Shown here piece after piece: positions 28,386-42,800 of a DNA stretch of 64,000 nucleotides; the first letter of the stretch is position 1; every line of letters begins with the position of its first letter. The DNA lies in the NCBI GenBank assembly GCA_013397935.1, contig VZRN01001317.1, positions 3,329,434-3,393,433 of the forward strand, written 5' to 3'. The DNA is from Dasyornis broadbenti. Lineage: Eukaryota > Chordata > Aves > Passeriformes > Dasyornithidae. The position numbers were made by a program, and so were the translations under genes. The notes under the pieces were generated by a model. It did not search any database, was not told the DNA's origin, and worked only from the letters and a program-made list of their open reading frames with translations.

Positions 28386-30810
28386 GAAAACATAGGCACA
28401 CACACAGGGAAAACATTTGGCTCCGGAGCCAGCCCAATCCACAGTGGAGTGGCGGATCATTGCCTGGCAGTCACCCCTGCACTCACACACAGCCAGCCCA
28501 AGGAGCACCACACGCAGCATGGGCAGAGCACGGTGCTGGCGCATGGCACGGGCACTGTCACCCTGCCAGCTCAAGAGACAAGTTCAGCTGCTGGCCATCA
28601 CCCTCTCAGAAGGAGCTCAGGCTGTGACATCTACCTGCCAGAAACCACATCCTCTTGCGCTTGCTAGAGTGGATGTGGCCATCCAGACAGAACTCCCATG
28701 AAAACACAGCCATCCAGGCCTCTGGGTGCAGGGAGTGCCCGAGCCTTTCACTGGGAATGATGTCACGATGGCAGTGGTGACAACAGCTGTGTTTGGTGTG
28801 GCCAAGTGGCTAAGATCTGCCCACTCTCAGGGCTGAGTTATGAGAGGATGCAGAAAGCTTAAGGGGCATATGGGAGTCTGGGAAAGACAGGGGTAACCAG
28901 GCTCTGCCCTCCCTGACAGGAACAGCCACCCCAAAATACACAGGTTCAAGGGAATCCTATATCCTCCCTTGCCAGGTGAAGGCAGCAGCTTAAAGGAGTG
29001 GGTGGAGGCAAACCCCCTTCTTGCCCACCTTGCCTCCCCACATGCCTGTATACAGCAATAGATGATGTGGATGTTAGCCCACCTACACCAGAGGTGTTGC
29101 CATGGCTGTGACACCCCCCAGACCATGTCGACCTCCATGAGAAAAACGGGTTAGAATTGTAGGCGACTCCTTTCTGAGGGTCCAATATGCCACACAGATG
29201 GTTCTCTTGGGGAAGTCTGCTACCTCCTTGGGGCCCAGGTTAAGCACAGCACTAGGAAACTTCCCAGCCAGGTTCAGCTTCAGACTGTTACCCACTGCTG
29301 CTGTTCCATGGGAGTGGCAATGAAGTTGCAACACGTAGTCCCAGGGCAATTAAAAGAGACTTCAGGGCCTGGGGATGGTTGGTAAGGGATTCTGGAACAC
29401 AGGTTCTTTCCTCTGTCCCTCTACTTGTGGGCAGTGACATTGAAAGAGATGGACTCAAGTCCGTTGAATACATGGCTTGGTGGCTGATGTCACTCCCACA
29501 ATTTCAGATTTTAAAATAATTTTTAACCATGCATGCTGGTTTTAGATGGGATCAACCTTTCCCAAAGTGGGAAGGGCGTCTTTGCTCAGAGCTAGCAGGG
29601 CTGACTGACAGCTGTAAACCAGTCTTAGAGTGGGACATGGATGGTATCAGGCTGGCCTGTGACAAGCTGTGTGACCTTGCAAGGTCACAGGGTGAAAGTG
29701 AGGGTGCTTGGCCGGTTGCTCAATGTGCTGAGTATACTGGAGCACACGTGAAGTCTTAGGGAAGTGAACCAGGGAGCCAAAAGGGAATCCCATTTCCTCC
29801 ACCACTTCCTAGCATGCATGCCTGATCCTCATCAGCCCAACTGCACCATCCTACGTGGGGGCTGACCTGCAGGATACATTGGAGCAGGGATCCACTGTGT
29901 CCCCACCCCTCTCTGTGCCAGGCTGTGGGAGATGGGGCAGAGGCCAGAGATAGCATTAAAGGCATGGCTCTGATTGCACAGGTAACACCAAGCAGCCAGC
30001 TCAGAGCTGCTTCACAGGGCACATGAGAACTCAGGAACCTGTGACTTGGCCACTAGCACCGCTGCCACAGATAGAGCAGATGGCACAGAGGAGCCACCCC
30101 TGGCATGTCCCAACCAGCCAGAAGGCCTGTCCTAGCAGCTTGGAGGTAACGGGGATCCTGGCTACCACAACCTCCTCCACTCCACACATAGGACCCCAGG
30201 AGGGGATGATGGGCTGCCTGCTTCCAAGTAGCACAGCTGTGGCTCAGCTGGACCATACTGGTTTTGGGTGTGCTGGGAGAAGGGCTCAGGCACCATCCCC
30301 TATTCCTCTAGAAAAGCTTTTCCATCAGCAGCAGAAAGAGCCAGAGCTCCAGCCTACACTAGTATAAATCCTGCAGATTTGGAACAAAAAGCAGCACAAA
30401 AGACGTTAAAAACTGCAAACCTGCTGGAGGCAGGGAGACTGTGAGCTGGTCAGGGAGCACTGTAGTGCTGAGCACACAGGTCTGGTCTGGGGAGCCCTTC
30501 CCAACTCCCGCAAATAGAGGTCTCTCTGGGGGTGGTGGCTCAAGAGGAGTCACACAGACAGAACCTTCTAACACAAGCAGGCTTTAAAGCTCCGCCTTTC
30601 CCTTGCTCTGCAGACCACACACAGGCACAGGTCAGTTTAGTACACGTGCCTCCTGTGGAGTTCCTCAAAGGGTCACTCACCCACCAAGAGGCCAGGGCTG
30701 GGAGGAGAGATGGCCACGCAGGCTGCCTTGCAAACTAACCTAGTGTTTGTCTTTACAAGCTGTATGAAACCTTCCCAGAGCACCTGCAACCTAGTGAGGA
30801 ACTGCAAGAA
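28386..30810. other. Intergenic stretch and presumed PHKA1 3' UTR
   Basis: No conserved exon or RNA gene is recognised. The part next to 30810 is presumably the PHKA1 3' UTR, but I find no AATAAA close to the stop on the minus strand. Confidence 0.4.
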
Positions 30811-33800
30811 CTACTGCATGGAGCAGCCATCTGTGGGCAGAAAGTCATACACATACAAGGCCACCGACTTGGACAGGTAGGTCATGGTGCCAAACCGGCC
30901 GCTCGGTGCACTGTCATACAGCAGGCTGCAGATGCCTGTCGAAGGATCCCTCTCCAGCATGTGCTCGTCAGCGCCCAGGGCTTTCTGGATTTTGGACAGG
31001 GAAAGAGAAAGGCATCATTAGGAATAAGGGCAATCCCTTAAACTTCCACCACAAGCATCCTCTGTTGCACTCACAGTGCGACACATTGATAGTGAGCTGT
31101 GGAGGAAGACACAGCTTTGCTGTGCCCCATGAACACAATGGGGAAAATAGGTAGGCCACTCTCCAAGTGGGTGAGCCCTGCATAGCTGTGGGGAATGTAG
31201 CCAGCAGCCCTGTGTGAGGCCTGGCCCCTACCTGCTCCTCATAGAAGAGGTCATTTGCTATGTGCAAGATCTTTTCCACAGCTATGATGCCACCAATGGT
31301 GTGCACCTCCATGTCCACCAGCATGGTGAGCACTAAGATAGCTTCCACCAGCAGCTGCCTGTACTCTGGCTGGGGCACACGGTTGAGGACAGACTCCACA
31401 TGCACAGCAAACTTCATTTCCCCTGGTGTCATCTGTGAGGAGGTAGAAAGAAGTGCACCTAGAGCACTGTATCACCTGCTCAATTCCTGAGCTACGCTGG
31501 GCAATCACCCAGGGTAACCCAGCACACAACAACCCACATGCCCCATTTCCCATTCACGTGAACCTACCTCTCTGGTTGTCGAGGAGGGAAGAACAAAGCC
31601 CTCCACAGAGAGGCCATGGCACTGCAGAACAAGGAGAGATCGTGCTTATGGCTTAGAGAAGCACCATGCTAAGACACATAGGTACAGCCTACAGACTTGT
31701 TCCCACTTGAGCACCAGTGCATGCTGCCCGTACAGCCCAGCTCCGCCTCCTGACTCCACACAGCATCACACTCCTTTCATCAGTTCAGCATCAGCCAGAG
31801 CCCCCCTGCATGGGGCTCTGCTCCCTGGCTCACCAAGGAGCTGAGGATGGGCTGTGCCCAGAGCACTTTCTGCTGTGACTCTAGCCATGCCCCTGCCTGC
31901 CTAATGCATGAAGCACCTTAGCAGACCCCAGCTCCCCTCTGCAAGGCACAAGCTGAGGTAGGTCCTACATGACTACAAGGCAATTGCAGGTCTTCCACAG
32001 CTTTCCAAGGTCAGCTGCAGACCTTGTCTATAAAGCACGTATCTACACATCATCAGGGACCAGTCCTGAGTGTCTTAGCCCCCCTGGCAAGACTGGTGCC
32101 TGGAGGCTCACATGCATGGAGAGGCACCAGCTGATGTCCAGCTCACCTTCTGCAGGACCTTCCAGACCTTCTGGTAGAAGCCCACAGGGACACGGTTAAG
32201 GGCCCCATCCAGCCGTCGCCTCCGCTGCCACTGGCCCTGCCGGCTGTCCTTACTGCCCTTGCCTTCCAGCATGCTTGAAAAGGAGTCCTTGCCCAGCAGC
32301 TCTGTGTGCCCAGCAGACTGGGCAGACAAAACAAGAACCACAGAGACTGCTGCAAAGTTAAATATCCCACAGGAAGGCAGCCTGCTGCTCAAGAGTTTGT
32401 GGTTCTCCAGCCTCATTCCCAAGACAGAGCTGCCATCCCCTTCCCCCAGCAAAGCCCACTTTACAGCCCCGGCTCCCTGCAGCACCCCCCAGAGCACAGC
32501 TCCTTCCCACAGCCACAAACAGGACAGACCCCATGTGTGCAGCCAACAAACACAGGTTACCAGAGAGGACTTGAGGTCGGTGTCTCCAGATTGCAAACTG
32601 AGGGGCTGAAGGAGAAAAGGAGAGATGGAAATGAGACCATGCCAGAGCAGGGCAGCTGTCACAGCAAACAGAGCAGCAGCAGCACAGATCAAGGTCAGGT
32701 CACAGGGCAGTTATCCCAGGGCCAGGGTTAGCTGGAGACAAGAGGGAGTTTTGAAAGGAAAGCTGCAAAGGGCTGCATATGCCAGGGCTGCAGCAGCAGT
32801 GGGTTTGTGCTAGCCTGCACACAGGAATAGGACTGCTACTGCTTTGCTGGCTGCTGGCATGGGCAGGGATTTAGTCTCAAGCAGACAGGAGGACCAGTAG
32901 CAAGGTCACTGCCCACAGACAACCCTTGTGATGTCAGGTTTCACACTGCAGCAAGTTGGCTCTAAATCTGCTGCATCAGCCTGGCCCCTGCAAGCTCCAT
33001 CTCTTTGATGATAGGGCCCCTTCTAGAGCTCAGGACTCCTCCAGGACACACGCCAGGCACAAGAGGAGGTCCTTGGCATTTGTAGCTGACCAGACACCTC
33101 TTTCCCCAGAGAAGAAACAGCTAGGGAGGCTACAGGCAGGATCCAGTGAACTGTCCAGCAGAGTCACTACCGGTAATGGCAGTGGAAGCATCACGGCATC
33201 CTGCATAGAAGATTTTGTGAGTCTAATGGAATGTATTTGAGCACAGTAGCTCTGGAGCACAGCTCCCAGCTGGCTGTAATGCCAGTACACCCACAGCTCA
33301 GCGAAGCCTTCTTCCCTGCTACTCCAAACATGGCAGGTGCCACTCCAAGGGGAGCTCCTGAAGGCTGTGGGCAGTGGCAGCCCTGGGCTGCCACAGCATG
33401 TTAAGCCATGCTGACCTCTTCCCAGGAAGCCAGCCTCCTTCCCTGTCCTGAATACAGCAGCCCTGAGCCTGCTTAGAGGGGAAGCCAACTCATTGCTGCA
33501 GCAGCTGAGGGAAGCTCATTGATTTGTGCATGCAGGGGAGCTGTCCTGGTGCATGGCATGAGGGGCAAAAACTGAGGCTGCAGGAACAAGGGGGCTTCAC
33601 CTTACTCCCAGGCAAAGACTGCCTACGTTTATCCAATTGCTGCAAAAGAAGAAGGAAATGAAGGTTCTGCTGTTAGAAGAGTCCCACCAAGACCCTAGCC
33701 ACACCTGGGACATCACATGGTCCTCTCCATCCCTGCACCTTCTCAAGCACCCCTGTGCTCCCACTGAACTGCCAGAACAACCCCCACCCACTACTAGATT

Positions 33801-36800
33801 CACCCCAATTTTCCCTCCAGGGCAGGATTGATGACAAAAATTATCTCCTGGAAGCATCAGAATTGATGGCTGTCTTCCATCAATTCTGCCTGGTTTGTAG
33901 CTGTTTTTCACCCACAAGACCAGTCATGAGCAGCCTGCACCACCTGCCCTCACCTGTTTGATTTCACTTTTCAGCCTGACGAGGCCAATGCGCTCAGGCC
34001 TGGAGGTCCCGACAGCCCCCATGTCACAGATGGAGACAGCAGGGGTGAGCGATGAGTCCACTGAACGCACTGGAGGGGAAGAGAGATCTAGAGTGGGCAA
34101 CACTGCTCAAGGCATGGCCATCCCTCATCGCTGCCTGGGCACTGGTACCTCTGCACGCCCCTGCCCTCTAACATGAGAGCATCAGAGATCCATGAGTGCA
34201 GCACTGACCTGCTTCAATCCAGACCCAACCAGGTGCCAAACTAAGCAAAACTCAAATAGCCATGAGATTTGGGCTTAATCCCAGCAATCGCTCAGTACCA
34301 TCCTTATGAAGAGCAGAGCTTCCTGCTCGACCCCTCCAGTACTGAAGCATCTGTGCTGAACGTGGGGGAGAACAGGGACACTCCTCACAGGTAGGAACAT
34401 GTAGATCTGGCCACACTCTGCACTCAGCTTTGCCCCGAGATGCTCTCTACTGAGAGACTCACCGCTCCTTTCCACCCCAAACTCCTTGCCAGAGAGGATG
34501 TGGTAGAGGAGGCTCTTCATATCTGATGGGCTAAGATTCATCAGGTTCTCCGTGGCTTCTCTAGCTGGAATAAACAGAACTGTGATTTTGTAGCCTGCCT
34601 CACAGTCCTCCTAGGACATTTCTACCCTGTATGCCATTCTGTGAGCAGGGGGAGCGCTGGCACAGGAGCCCATCTGGCAAGGACACACACTAGCTCCAGG
34701 TGTTGCTTACAACATGGACTCTTCCCCATGACAGCCCAACGCATGCTGGGATGGAGACTGCAGAGCAATCACTTCCTTGTGCTACTCAAGAACAGGTCCA
34801 GCTGCAGACACTGGCACTTCCCGTGCAGGGTCTTCTCCTAGCCTGAGCTGCCCACTTTTAACAGTACTCCTTTCTGGCTGACAGAGCCCCAAGCATCACA
34901 GCACCTACCCCAGCTAGGGTGCTGGCTCTGCCACACGTACCTGAACAATGCAGGGAGAGTGCCAGCTCTGTTGTCATCACCTGGATGATGAGCCCGATGC
35001 GGATGCGGAACATCTCAGCAAACAGTGCAGGCTGTGTGCGCATGTACATGGCCAAGTACACCATGATCTCCTGCAGAGGCAGATGCAGATCACCCTACTG
35101 CTGCTCACCAGGGCAGATACCCAGCTGTGGGGTCCCCTGACACCCTGGCTCCTCACCTGGGTGAGGATGGACACACTGAGGTTCTTCTCACTGGCTTCAT
35201 CAATAAGGCGAACGAGTTCCTCATATGGGATTGGGCTGGGATGAAAACAAACAGCAGAGCAGGTGAGAGGCAGCAGAGCAAACCTGCATACCCTCAGTCT
35301 GTACAGCCCCAGGAGGAGAGATACAGGCTGGGGACAGCCACCCAGGGCCACTCTTGCGCATGGACCCCAGAGCAGCAGGCTCACACCCAGACCCAGCCCA
35401 GCATGCCACACTCACGTGGAGATTGTCTTCTCACGTGGCTCTGGGGGCAGCCCCACTGTCAAGTGTTTCTGGTGAGACAGGAGGTCAGTACAGGCCTGGG
35501 GACAGAAAGGAAGGCACTGTCAACATATAAGGGTTTAGGGGCTCAGCACAACGCAGGAGACAGACCTGATACAGCCATGGTTCACCAGCTCACTCTGCTG
35601 CCTCCTCCCTGACAGACCTCAGCCTGCTAGAGGTTGCACAGCTGTTACCTCATCCAGAGCTTCAACCTTCTTCTTGAGGATGCCAGAGATGTAGCGGATC
35701 AGGGCCCACTGGCATGTCTCCCCCACTCGCACATACAGCTCAGTAAGGAGCTCCTTGACGGTGGGGCCAGGCTCACTATCAAGCCCCGTGTGCCACTCAG
35801 GTCCCCTGCAGTGAAGGAGGCGCTACGTTATTTCCAGCACTTTGCCTGTGGCAGCTCCCTGGCAGGCCCCCTGGGCTGTGCCACACCCCTCTATGCACAG
35901 TGAGCCCTCAGGACGCAGAGCTCATCCTACTTGAGGATGTGGAGCACATAAAGGATGTCTGCTTGCTCCTGCAGTGTGGGGCAGATGCGCAACTGGTCCA
36001 CCAGTGCCTTGCAGTCCACGTTGCCATCCTCATCATGGGGCAAGCTCATCTCTGCGTAGAGTGCATGGCTCTGGGGGAAAGGAGACCCGTGCTGCTCATT
36101 AGCACCACCAGCACCCTGCACCAGACCCATGCTGTATTCCCCCTTGTCAAACAACACGCCTTCCCCTTGCAGTCCTGCAAGGACACTCTGGCTCTAGCTG
36201 AAAGGATAGCTCAGTCCGGGAGAGACAGAGATCACCTTGCTATCCTTGCTATCCAAGTCCTGCTGTTGGGGTGAACTCAGCAGCTTCACCGACTGCTGGG
36301 ATGCCTGGAAGATCCTGCTGGGGACATACATCCCAACATCTAAAAAAAAGCAAAGGTTGGCAGAGACACATCCAGCCCCAATCACCACTACTGTGCCCCA
36401 AACTACCTTAGACACTCTGACATTACTCCCCCAGCCATCCCTGCAGAGAAGCTGGCTATGGGAGAAGCAGCCCCCGGTCCCCCCATTCAGAGGAACACTA
36501 CAGGAAGCTGCCATCCTTCATTAAGTTTCCATGGGGCTGCACAGGCACCAGCTCCAAGATACTCCATGGCCAGGACTAATATGATGGACATAATGTGCCT
36601 TTGCCCAGATAAAGGCTTAGTTCCTCTGCAACCCATGGGAACCCCAGCATCACAAAGCTGTGAAAACTCCCAAAGCACTTCAGCCTCACCCTTGGGCTCA
36701 AGGGAAGGTGTGCAGGGTGCTGGAGTTACTCACTCTGGACATGCAGGTCCTTGGCCTTGGATGCCAGGGACATGAGGTCACGGGTGGTGTGGACAGCAGC

Positions 36801-39800
36801 CCTGAAGCGGCTCAGGCCTCCCCGCTGGGTAGTGGGAGGAAGGTTTGACTGGGGAGTTGTGCGCTGCAGCAGGTGATCCAGGTACTGAGCAACCTCATCG
36901 TAGGCATCCTCTGGAAGGGAAGGCAGCAGAGCAGGGGTTCAGCCACTTTGAGTCGTGGCATCCCAAGGCCCAGAGAACTCTCAGCTATGCCTCAGCAAGG
37001 ACAAAGCTTTGCTGGCTGCACAAAGTGACCATGTAGGGCCAGTGCTGGCAGCCATGCAGTCTGACAGACAGTGCCAGCAGCCAGGCACACAAAGCAGCCT
37101 TGTTCCTGCATGACTCCTGCCTGTGACACTGCCTGCCCCAAACTGGGGCTCCCTCCAAATCCCACCTTGACAATCAAAGCAATGGGGCTGCAGGACAGGA
37201 GTGTCCCACTCAAACCCTGTGGGAAAACCCTCACTCCTTCCCTCCAGGGAAGAAGTGGGGAGGCACAGCCAGGAGCAGCCTGTCCAAGCAGACACCCCTT
37301 ACAAGCACCCCAGCACAGCAAGGGTATCTTCCAAGCAGGACTCCAGCACGGGAGCAAGGTGGGGTAGATTTTGCAACAGTTATTTCTGAGTTATGGTTCC
37401 TGCCTTGCTCTTTGCCCAGCTTCAAGCAGTGCCCAGCACCACATCAGGAGCACCAGCAGCATGGAAGAGGGTGCTCAGAGGCCAGGTCTCTGCTCAGGCA
37501 GGAGGTAAAAGTGACGGGGTGCCCCTGGGCGGAAATGACCCAAATAAAACACAGAGCTGTTGATGCATGTAGAGTGGGCCAGGGCAAAGCTATGCTGCTC
37601 TCCAGCTGGCAAACTCAGAGGTGTGTCGGCCCCAGGAGGTGAGCTACGACCAGACTGCACCTGAAGCAGCATGGTATCCCCTTTCCACCCCTCAAGGGAA
37701 TGTCTCATGCCAGTGCCTGAAGGCTAGGCTGCAAAAATCCTCTAGGAAATCCTCTAAGCACCACCCTTGAGAACATTCACCTGCCTGGCTGCAACATCTG
37801 ACCATAGGAAAACCTTAAAATTCAGCATTTTTGAGATGCTGTTGAAAGGCCAGGCGGATTCTCTCACTGGGGCTGGGAGGGGAAGCAGACACCTTGACAA
37901 ACCCTGATGTAGCCTGTAAAGGAGGCTCCAGGCAAATGGAGAGAAGGGCAAGAAAAATGAGCATTCAGAGTCCCTCCCAGCAGTGCAGACAATGGCTGCA
38001 GGAGCTGCAGAGGTAAAACAGTGGGAAGGCTGATGATGACCAGTGCTAGGTCACCCAAGAGGTGTCCCCAGGCCTTCTTGCAAGGGGAAGAGCAAAACTT
38101 GCACCCTGCCATGGTCCCAGCACAAGGGAGGTCCTTCATGCTGTGATGGGCCAAGCATTCTCAGGTACCCTCTACACAGCAGGAAGGCTTCAATTTGGCA
38201 CTCAATGGAGCAGCTCTGTCCCGGGGAGGGGCAAAGGCTTTGGGAAAAAACAGAGATTAATTAAGGACATAGTGGCTCTTCCCCACCACCTTGGTCACTG
38301 TGCTATCACCTTCTGCACCACCATTTCTGCATCAAAGACCCTCAGCCACATCTCCCAAGCAGAGTCAGGCTGCCAACTCTTTACCTCTTCTCCACATAGC
38401 AGCTTATGAAGGTCAGAGCTGCTCATTCCAGACAAGGTTGACAGAGAGTCAGATGGGAACATGGTGAAAACCCAAGCACATGAAGAACACAGCAGTGGAT
38501 GCTGGGAGGGAGGTTGGGTGTTACGGGGGAAAGGGTGAGTTAGGCATTTACCATCCCACAGCAGGGACTGGCCTGTTCTCCCTTACCATCCTCTGCTACC
38601 TGCAAGCCATGCAGCCACTCCTTGGTGTCTAGCTTCTCAAAGGTGTCACTGCTGAGCCTGTAACTCTTGGCAAAGACCTTACCCTCTGGCCCAGGGTCCA
38701 TAAAACTGAGGTGCGTTCGGCATGATGTTGTCAGGAACTCCGACAATTTACCAGTCTGAATTCTGGGCAAGAGACAGCGAGGTCAGATAGAGAGGAAAGG
38801 GGAGGCAATACCCTTGGCTTTACCTTCTGGCTCCCTTTGATGGGGAGAGACGCATTCACCAGGAGCATACACACACCAGTGTCTACTTTAGCTGTCTGCA
38901 ACTCCTTCAGCCACAGATGGGCATGGAAGGGCTGCCCAAAAGCTATTAGAGGAATCCTGCAGTATGGGCTTGATGACCTGAAGAGCTATGTCCTTTCTTT
39001 CATCTCCTCTGCTGGGATTGCAGCCCCAGGGCACACTGATAGCCTAGCACATCGCAGTGTATCCTCCCCAGCTTGCTCCTCCACAGCCTATGCTCTGCCC
39101 AGCAGGAAAATCCTCATAACTAAGCTCTTGGAGGCCACCAGCCCTCTCCCTCCTGCACCACAGGAAGCTGCACTCACCTTGCACCACCGAAATACCCGTC
39201 CTGCAGCTTCTGCAGCATTGCCAGCACGGTGGGGTGCACACTGCTGCCGGTTTCGTCTGTGTGGAAGAGGCACAGGCAGTCAGGCTCTCACACTCAAACT
39301 CGCCCACAGAAAGTAACCCAGGACCAGGTGGGCATTCAGACACCCAAAGCACCACCCAAAAAGGGAAATTCTGGACTGTCCAGGCTGGATTCAAGGAAAG
39401 CCAGGCCAGGATGCACTCCAAGCTTCTGGGATTTCATCTTGGGCTGAAGCCAACAGTACCAGACAGCAGCACCGGACAGCCCACTGCTCTGTCTCTGCCT
39501 TTCACATGAGGCAGCAGAGGAGTGGGCTGCTGTTGAGGGCAGGAAGCACCACTCCTCTGAGCAGTAAGCTCTTCACAGGACACTACTGGCTGCTCCAGCC
39601 TCACCATGTCCCCATTACTGAGATGCTCACACATCTGCCCACCCCCTTCCTCCTGCAGAGCTATCTCTCAGGGCTGCTCTAGACAAACGCCTTGCAAGGC
39701 AGAAGTATCTATACCGAGCATGGTGTGGGAGATGGGGAAGGTGATAGTTGGTCGCCCAGTCATCCTCCAGCGGCTGCAGAGGTATGAGAGGTCCGTCCTC

Positions 39801-42800
39801 AGCATCTCCACAATCATCTTGTTGTCAAGGGCCAGGTAGAACTGCTGCTGGTCTATGAACTGCGAGGACAGCAGAAGGTGTGATCAGCCCTTCATGCAGT
39901 CACCAGGTCCTTATGGTGCCACCCATGTGTTCCCACAGGCACACAGTCAGGCTAGCCACGCTGTGCTCCCAGAGGGCATGCTCCTTTGCACTGACAGCTC
40001 ATCCCACCTTACTTGGCAGGTGCTAGTACAGCCTAGCAAGGGACCCTCAATCACCAGGGCAGCTACTGGCCACTAACAACTATGAGTAAGTAACTAAAGC
40101 CACAGCTCAGCAGCAGCAGCATCCAGGCCCCACACAGCCAGTCCATGTTGTCCCTGTTCCAAGCAAATATGCACTCCCCATAGTGCCAGGCTTGCAACAT
40201 TGCTCATCCCCTGGACACAAGTCCCTGGCTCTGCCATCAGTCTCCTCCTGGTGTCTTTGTCAGGGTGAGCAGAGATTTTCGCCCAATACTGATCATTAGA
40301 AGGCTCAAACTGTCCCAACATGCACACATCCAGGACCTCCAACTGTGCTGCCTCATGTCACAGAACTGGACTGCTCCACATTCCCAGGCTGTTCAGAGAG
40401 TGTTGGGTCACACCTTACAATAACTCAAGTACCCAGCCATTGAAGAAACTTCCTGCCCAATTTTATACCACAGAATAGCTGGGAATGAGCCTGTGCAATG
40501 TCACCCACCTGTGGGGTAAAGGTAAAGATGCTCTTCCTGATTTTGTAGAGCTTGGAGGTCCCAAGGACGCCCATATGCCGGTAGGGCCGTCCGGTAAGGC
40601 TCATCTGCTTGTTGCGGCCTGGGAGGGCAGGAAGAGGAGTTGTTAGTACAAGCCTCCTCACGATAGGGGCTGCAGCAGCAAGTAGTGCCAGGCTTCTTGA
40701 TACCAGCCATCAGGGAAATGCTGGTTTGTGGTTGGGATACCCCAGAACCCTATGTCAAGCTGGTACAGCTCTAAGGGATAGGAATTTTCTGTTCCCAGAC
40801 CTGCCCAAAGGTCTAGAGAGAGTCTGAAACAGCTACACAGCCTGTCCTGATTTCTGCTATGTCACATCTTCTGGTCTTCGGGCATGTCAGGAGCTGGAGC
40901 AGGGCTAGGAGTGTCCCTCTGCATAGGGCTGGCCCCCTTAAGTTGACAGTTCCATCAGCATTCCAATTGCTCCTGGATTACTCCCAAAGCCCAGGATGGT
41001 ACAGCAACAGCATCACCCCTTGCTCATCAGCTCTGGCAGCTGCCAGGCTGCTCCCCCTGCCCATGTCACACTTGGCCTTTTGGTAGCCTAAATTAGCCGA
41101 CAAATTAAATCAGAGCAGATCAGGTGTCTCTTCTGGCCCAGACTAAATCTATGGCTCCTGCGTAACGAGCCCTATGCCCGAGGGGTTGCAGCATCAGGGA
41201 GCAAGCACGCAGAGCTGAGCACATTCAGCCCTCACAAGCAGCCCTGCCCACCCCCTAGCAATAGCCATACTGCCTGAGCTCTGGGCTCCCTTTGCCAGGG
41301 ATGGCCACGGGACCCTTCCTGGGGTCTGGCTAGCCTCCCTCATCCACAGCTGAGTACAGGAACAAGAGACAACTCCTTCCCACACCAGGTTCAACCTATA
41401 GGGATCAGAGTCTCAGTCTGTCTCTGGAGTGACTGTGCAACTGTAAGCCAAAGCTCTATCCCTGTCAGAATCACACTGAACAGCACTGTCTGCCCCCTCG
41501 TTCCCCCTGGGCATGAGTGGCTTTATCAGGCCTAGAAATGGGCAGCAGAATCCTCATCAGCCAGGCAGAGAGCAGGACATGACTGTCTATGTGCAGGAGT
41601 GCCAGGGGTGGGACAGACCCTTCTGCACCCCCTTTGCTGCAGGAGCAGGGAGCCCAGCTCACCCAGTCGGGCATAGATGTGGCTGAGGATGCGAGCAGGC
41701 TGCACTCTGATGGGATACACATCTTCCACAGTCTCCACATCAATGCCCTCCTTCTGCAGGATTGCCTTGATCCCGTCTGTTTCGGCCAGGATACACACTG
41801 TGGATGGAAGACAGTCTCAGTGAAACAGAGGCACAAGGGTGTGACAGCACTGCCCCATCCTTTAGGGACACATACAAGGCACCATACCACAGAGAGAAAG
41901 CTGTCTGGGGTCCCTTGGGAACCTGTCCCCACTGCAGAAATCTGCCTTGCTCCTCCTAACACTCTATACACCCATGTCTTCCCCACCAAGTGGCAGGAGG
42001 GCAGTTTTTAGCTTCTCTGCAGGAGGCTGCAGCAGGTGATAGTTCTCTGGGTCAACACAGGATGAAATGGAAAGACTCCATCTTCCACCCACCTTGCCAG
42101 GGCTGAGACTGGGCTGTATCGGCAGCAACCCAGTAAGCAGAGCTAACCCAGAGCCAGCTCTGTGAATTCCACAAAGAGTCCCCCCTCCTGCCAGGCTCAG
42201 GGGTTTGGGACTGGCTCCTTTCCCTCACCTTGGACTACCACATCAGGTTTAGGCACAGTTGCGAAACGGCGGTTGAGGGGATCTATTTCACCAGGAGCTA
42301 GAAAGCCCTGTGGGAAAAAAAACGTATAAAAAGATTAACATTTTATGAGGAGGGTAGAATGGGTGATGCCTATGGACAAGCCACCATTAAGAAGTCCTGG
42401 GGGATGGAGGTGACAACTTCCCCATGGTGGGTGGCAGCATTTGTGCCTTCACTGCTCAGAGCCTGGTCCCACAACCCTCCCCAGCACCCAGAGTGATCCT
42501 ACCTCAGCCATCAGACAACCCAGGATGTAGAGGGACTGTCCCCACATGTGTGGCAGTTTGCCCATGGGTATCCTGTCCACGGTGTGTGGGTTCCTATACT
42601 CCTCATCCACCTGGAAGACAAATCAGGAGGTCATGACGGGATCCACAGACACTGGATGCTGAAGGAAGCATCTTCGCTGCATCTTGAAGCCCAGTAGTTC
42701 AAGGCTTAAAACAAGAGCCCATGACAGCATTTGTCACAGAGGGTCCAAAAGAGCCTGTAATGTAAATTCCTCCTCTCTTCTCATGACTGCCTCAGACATC

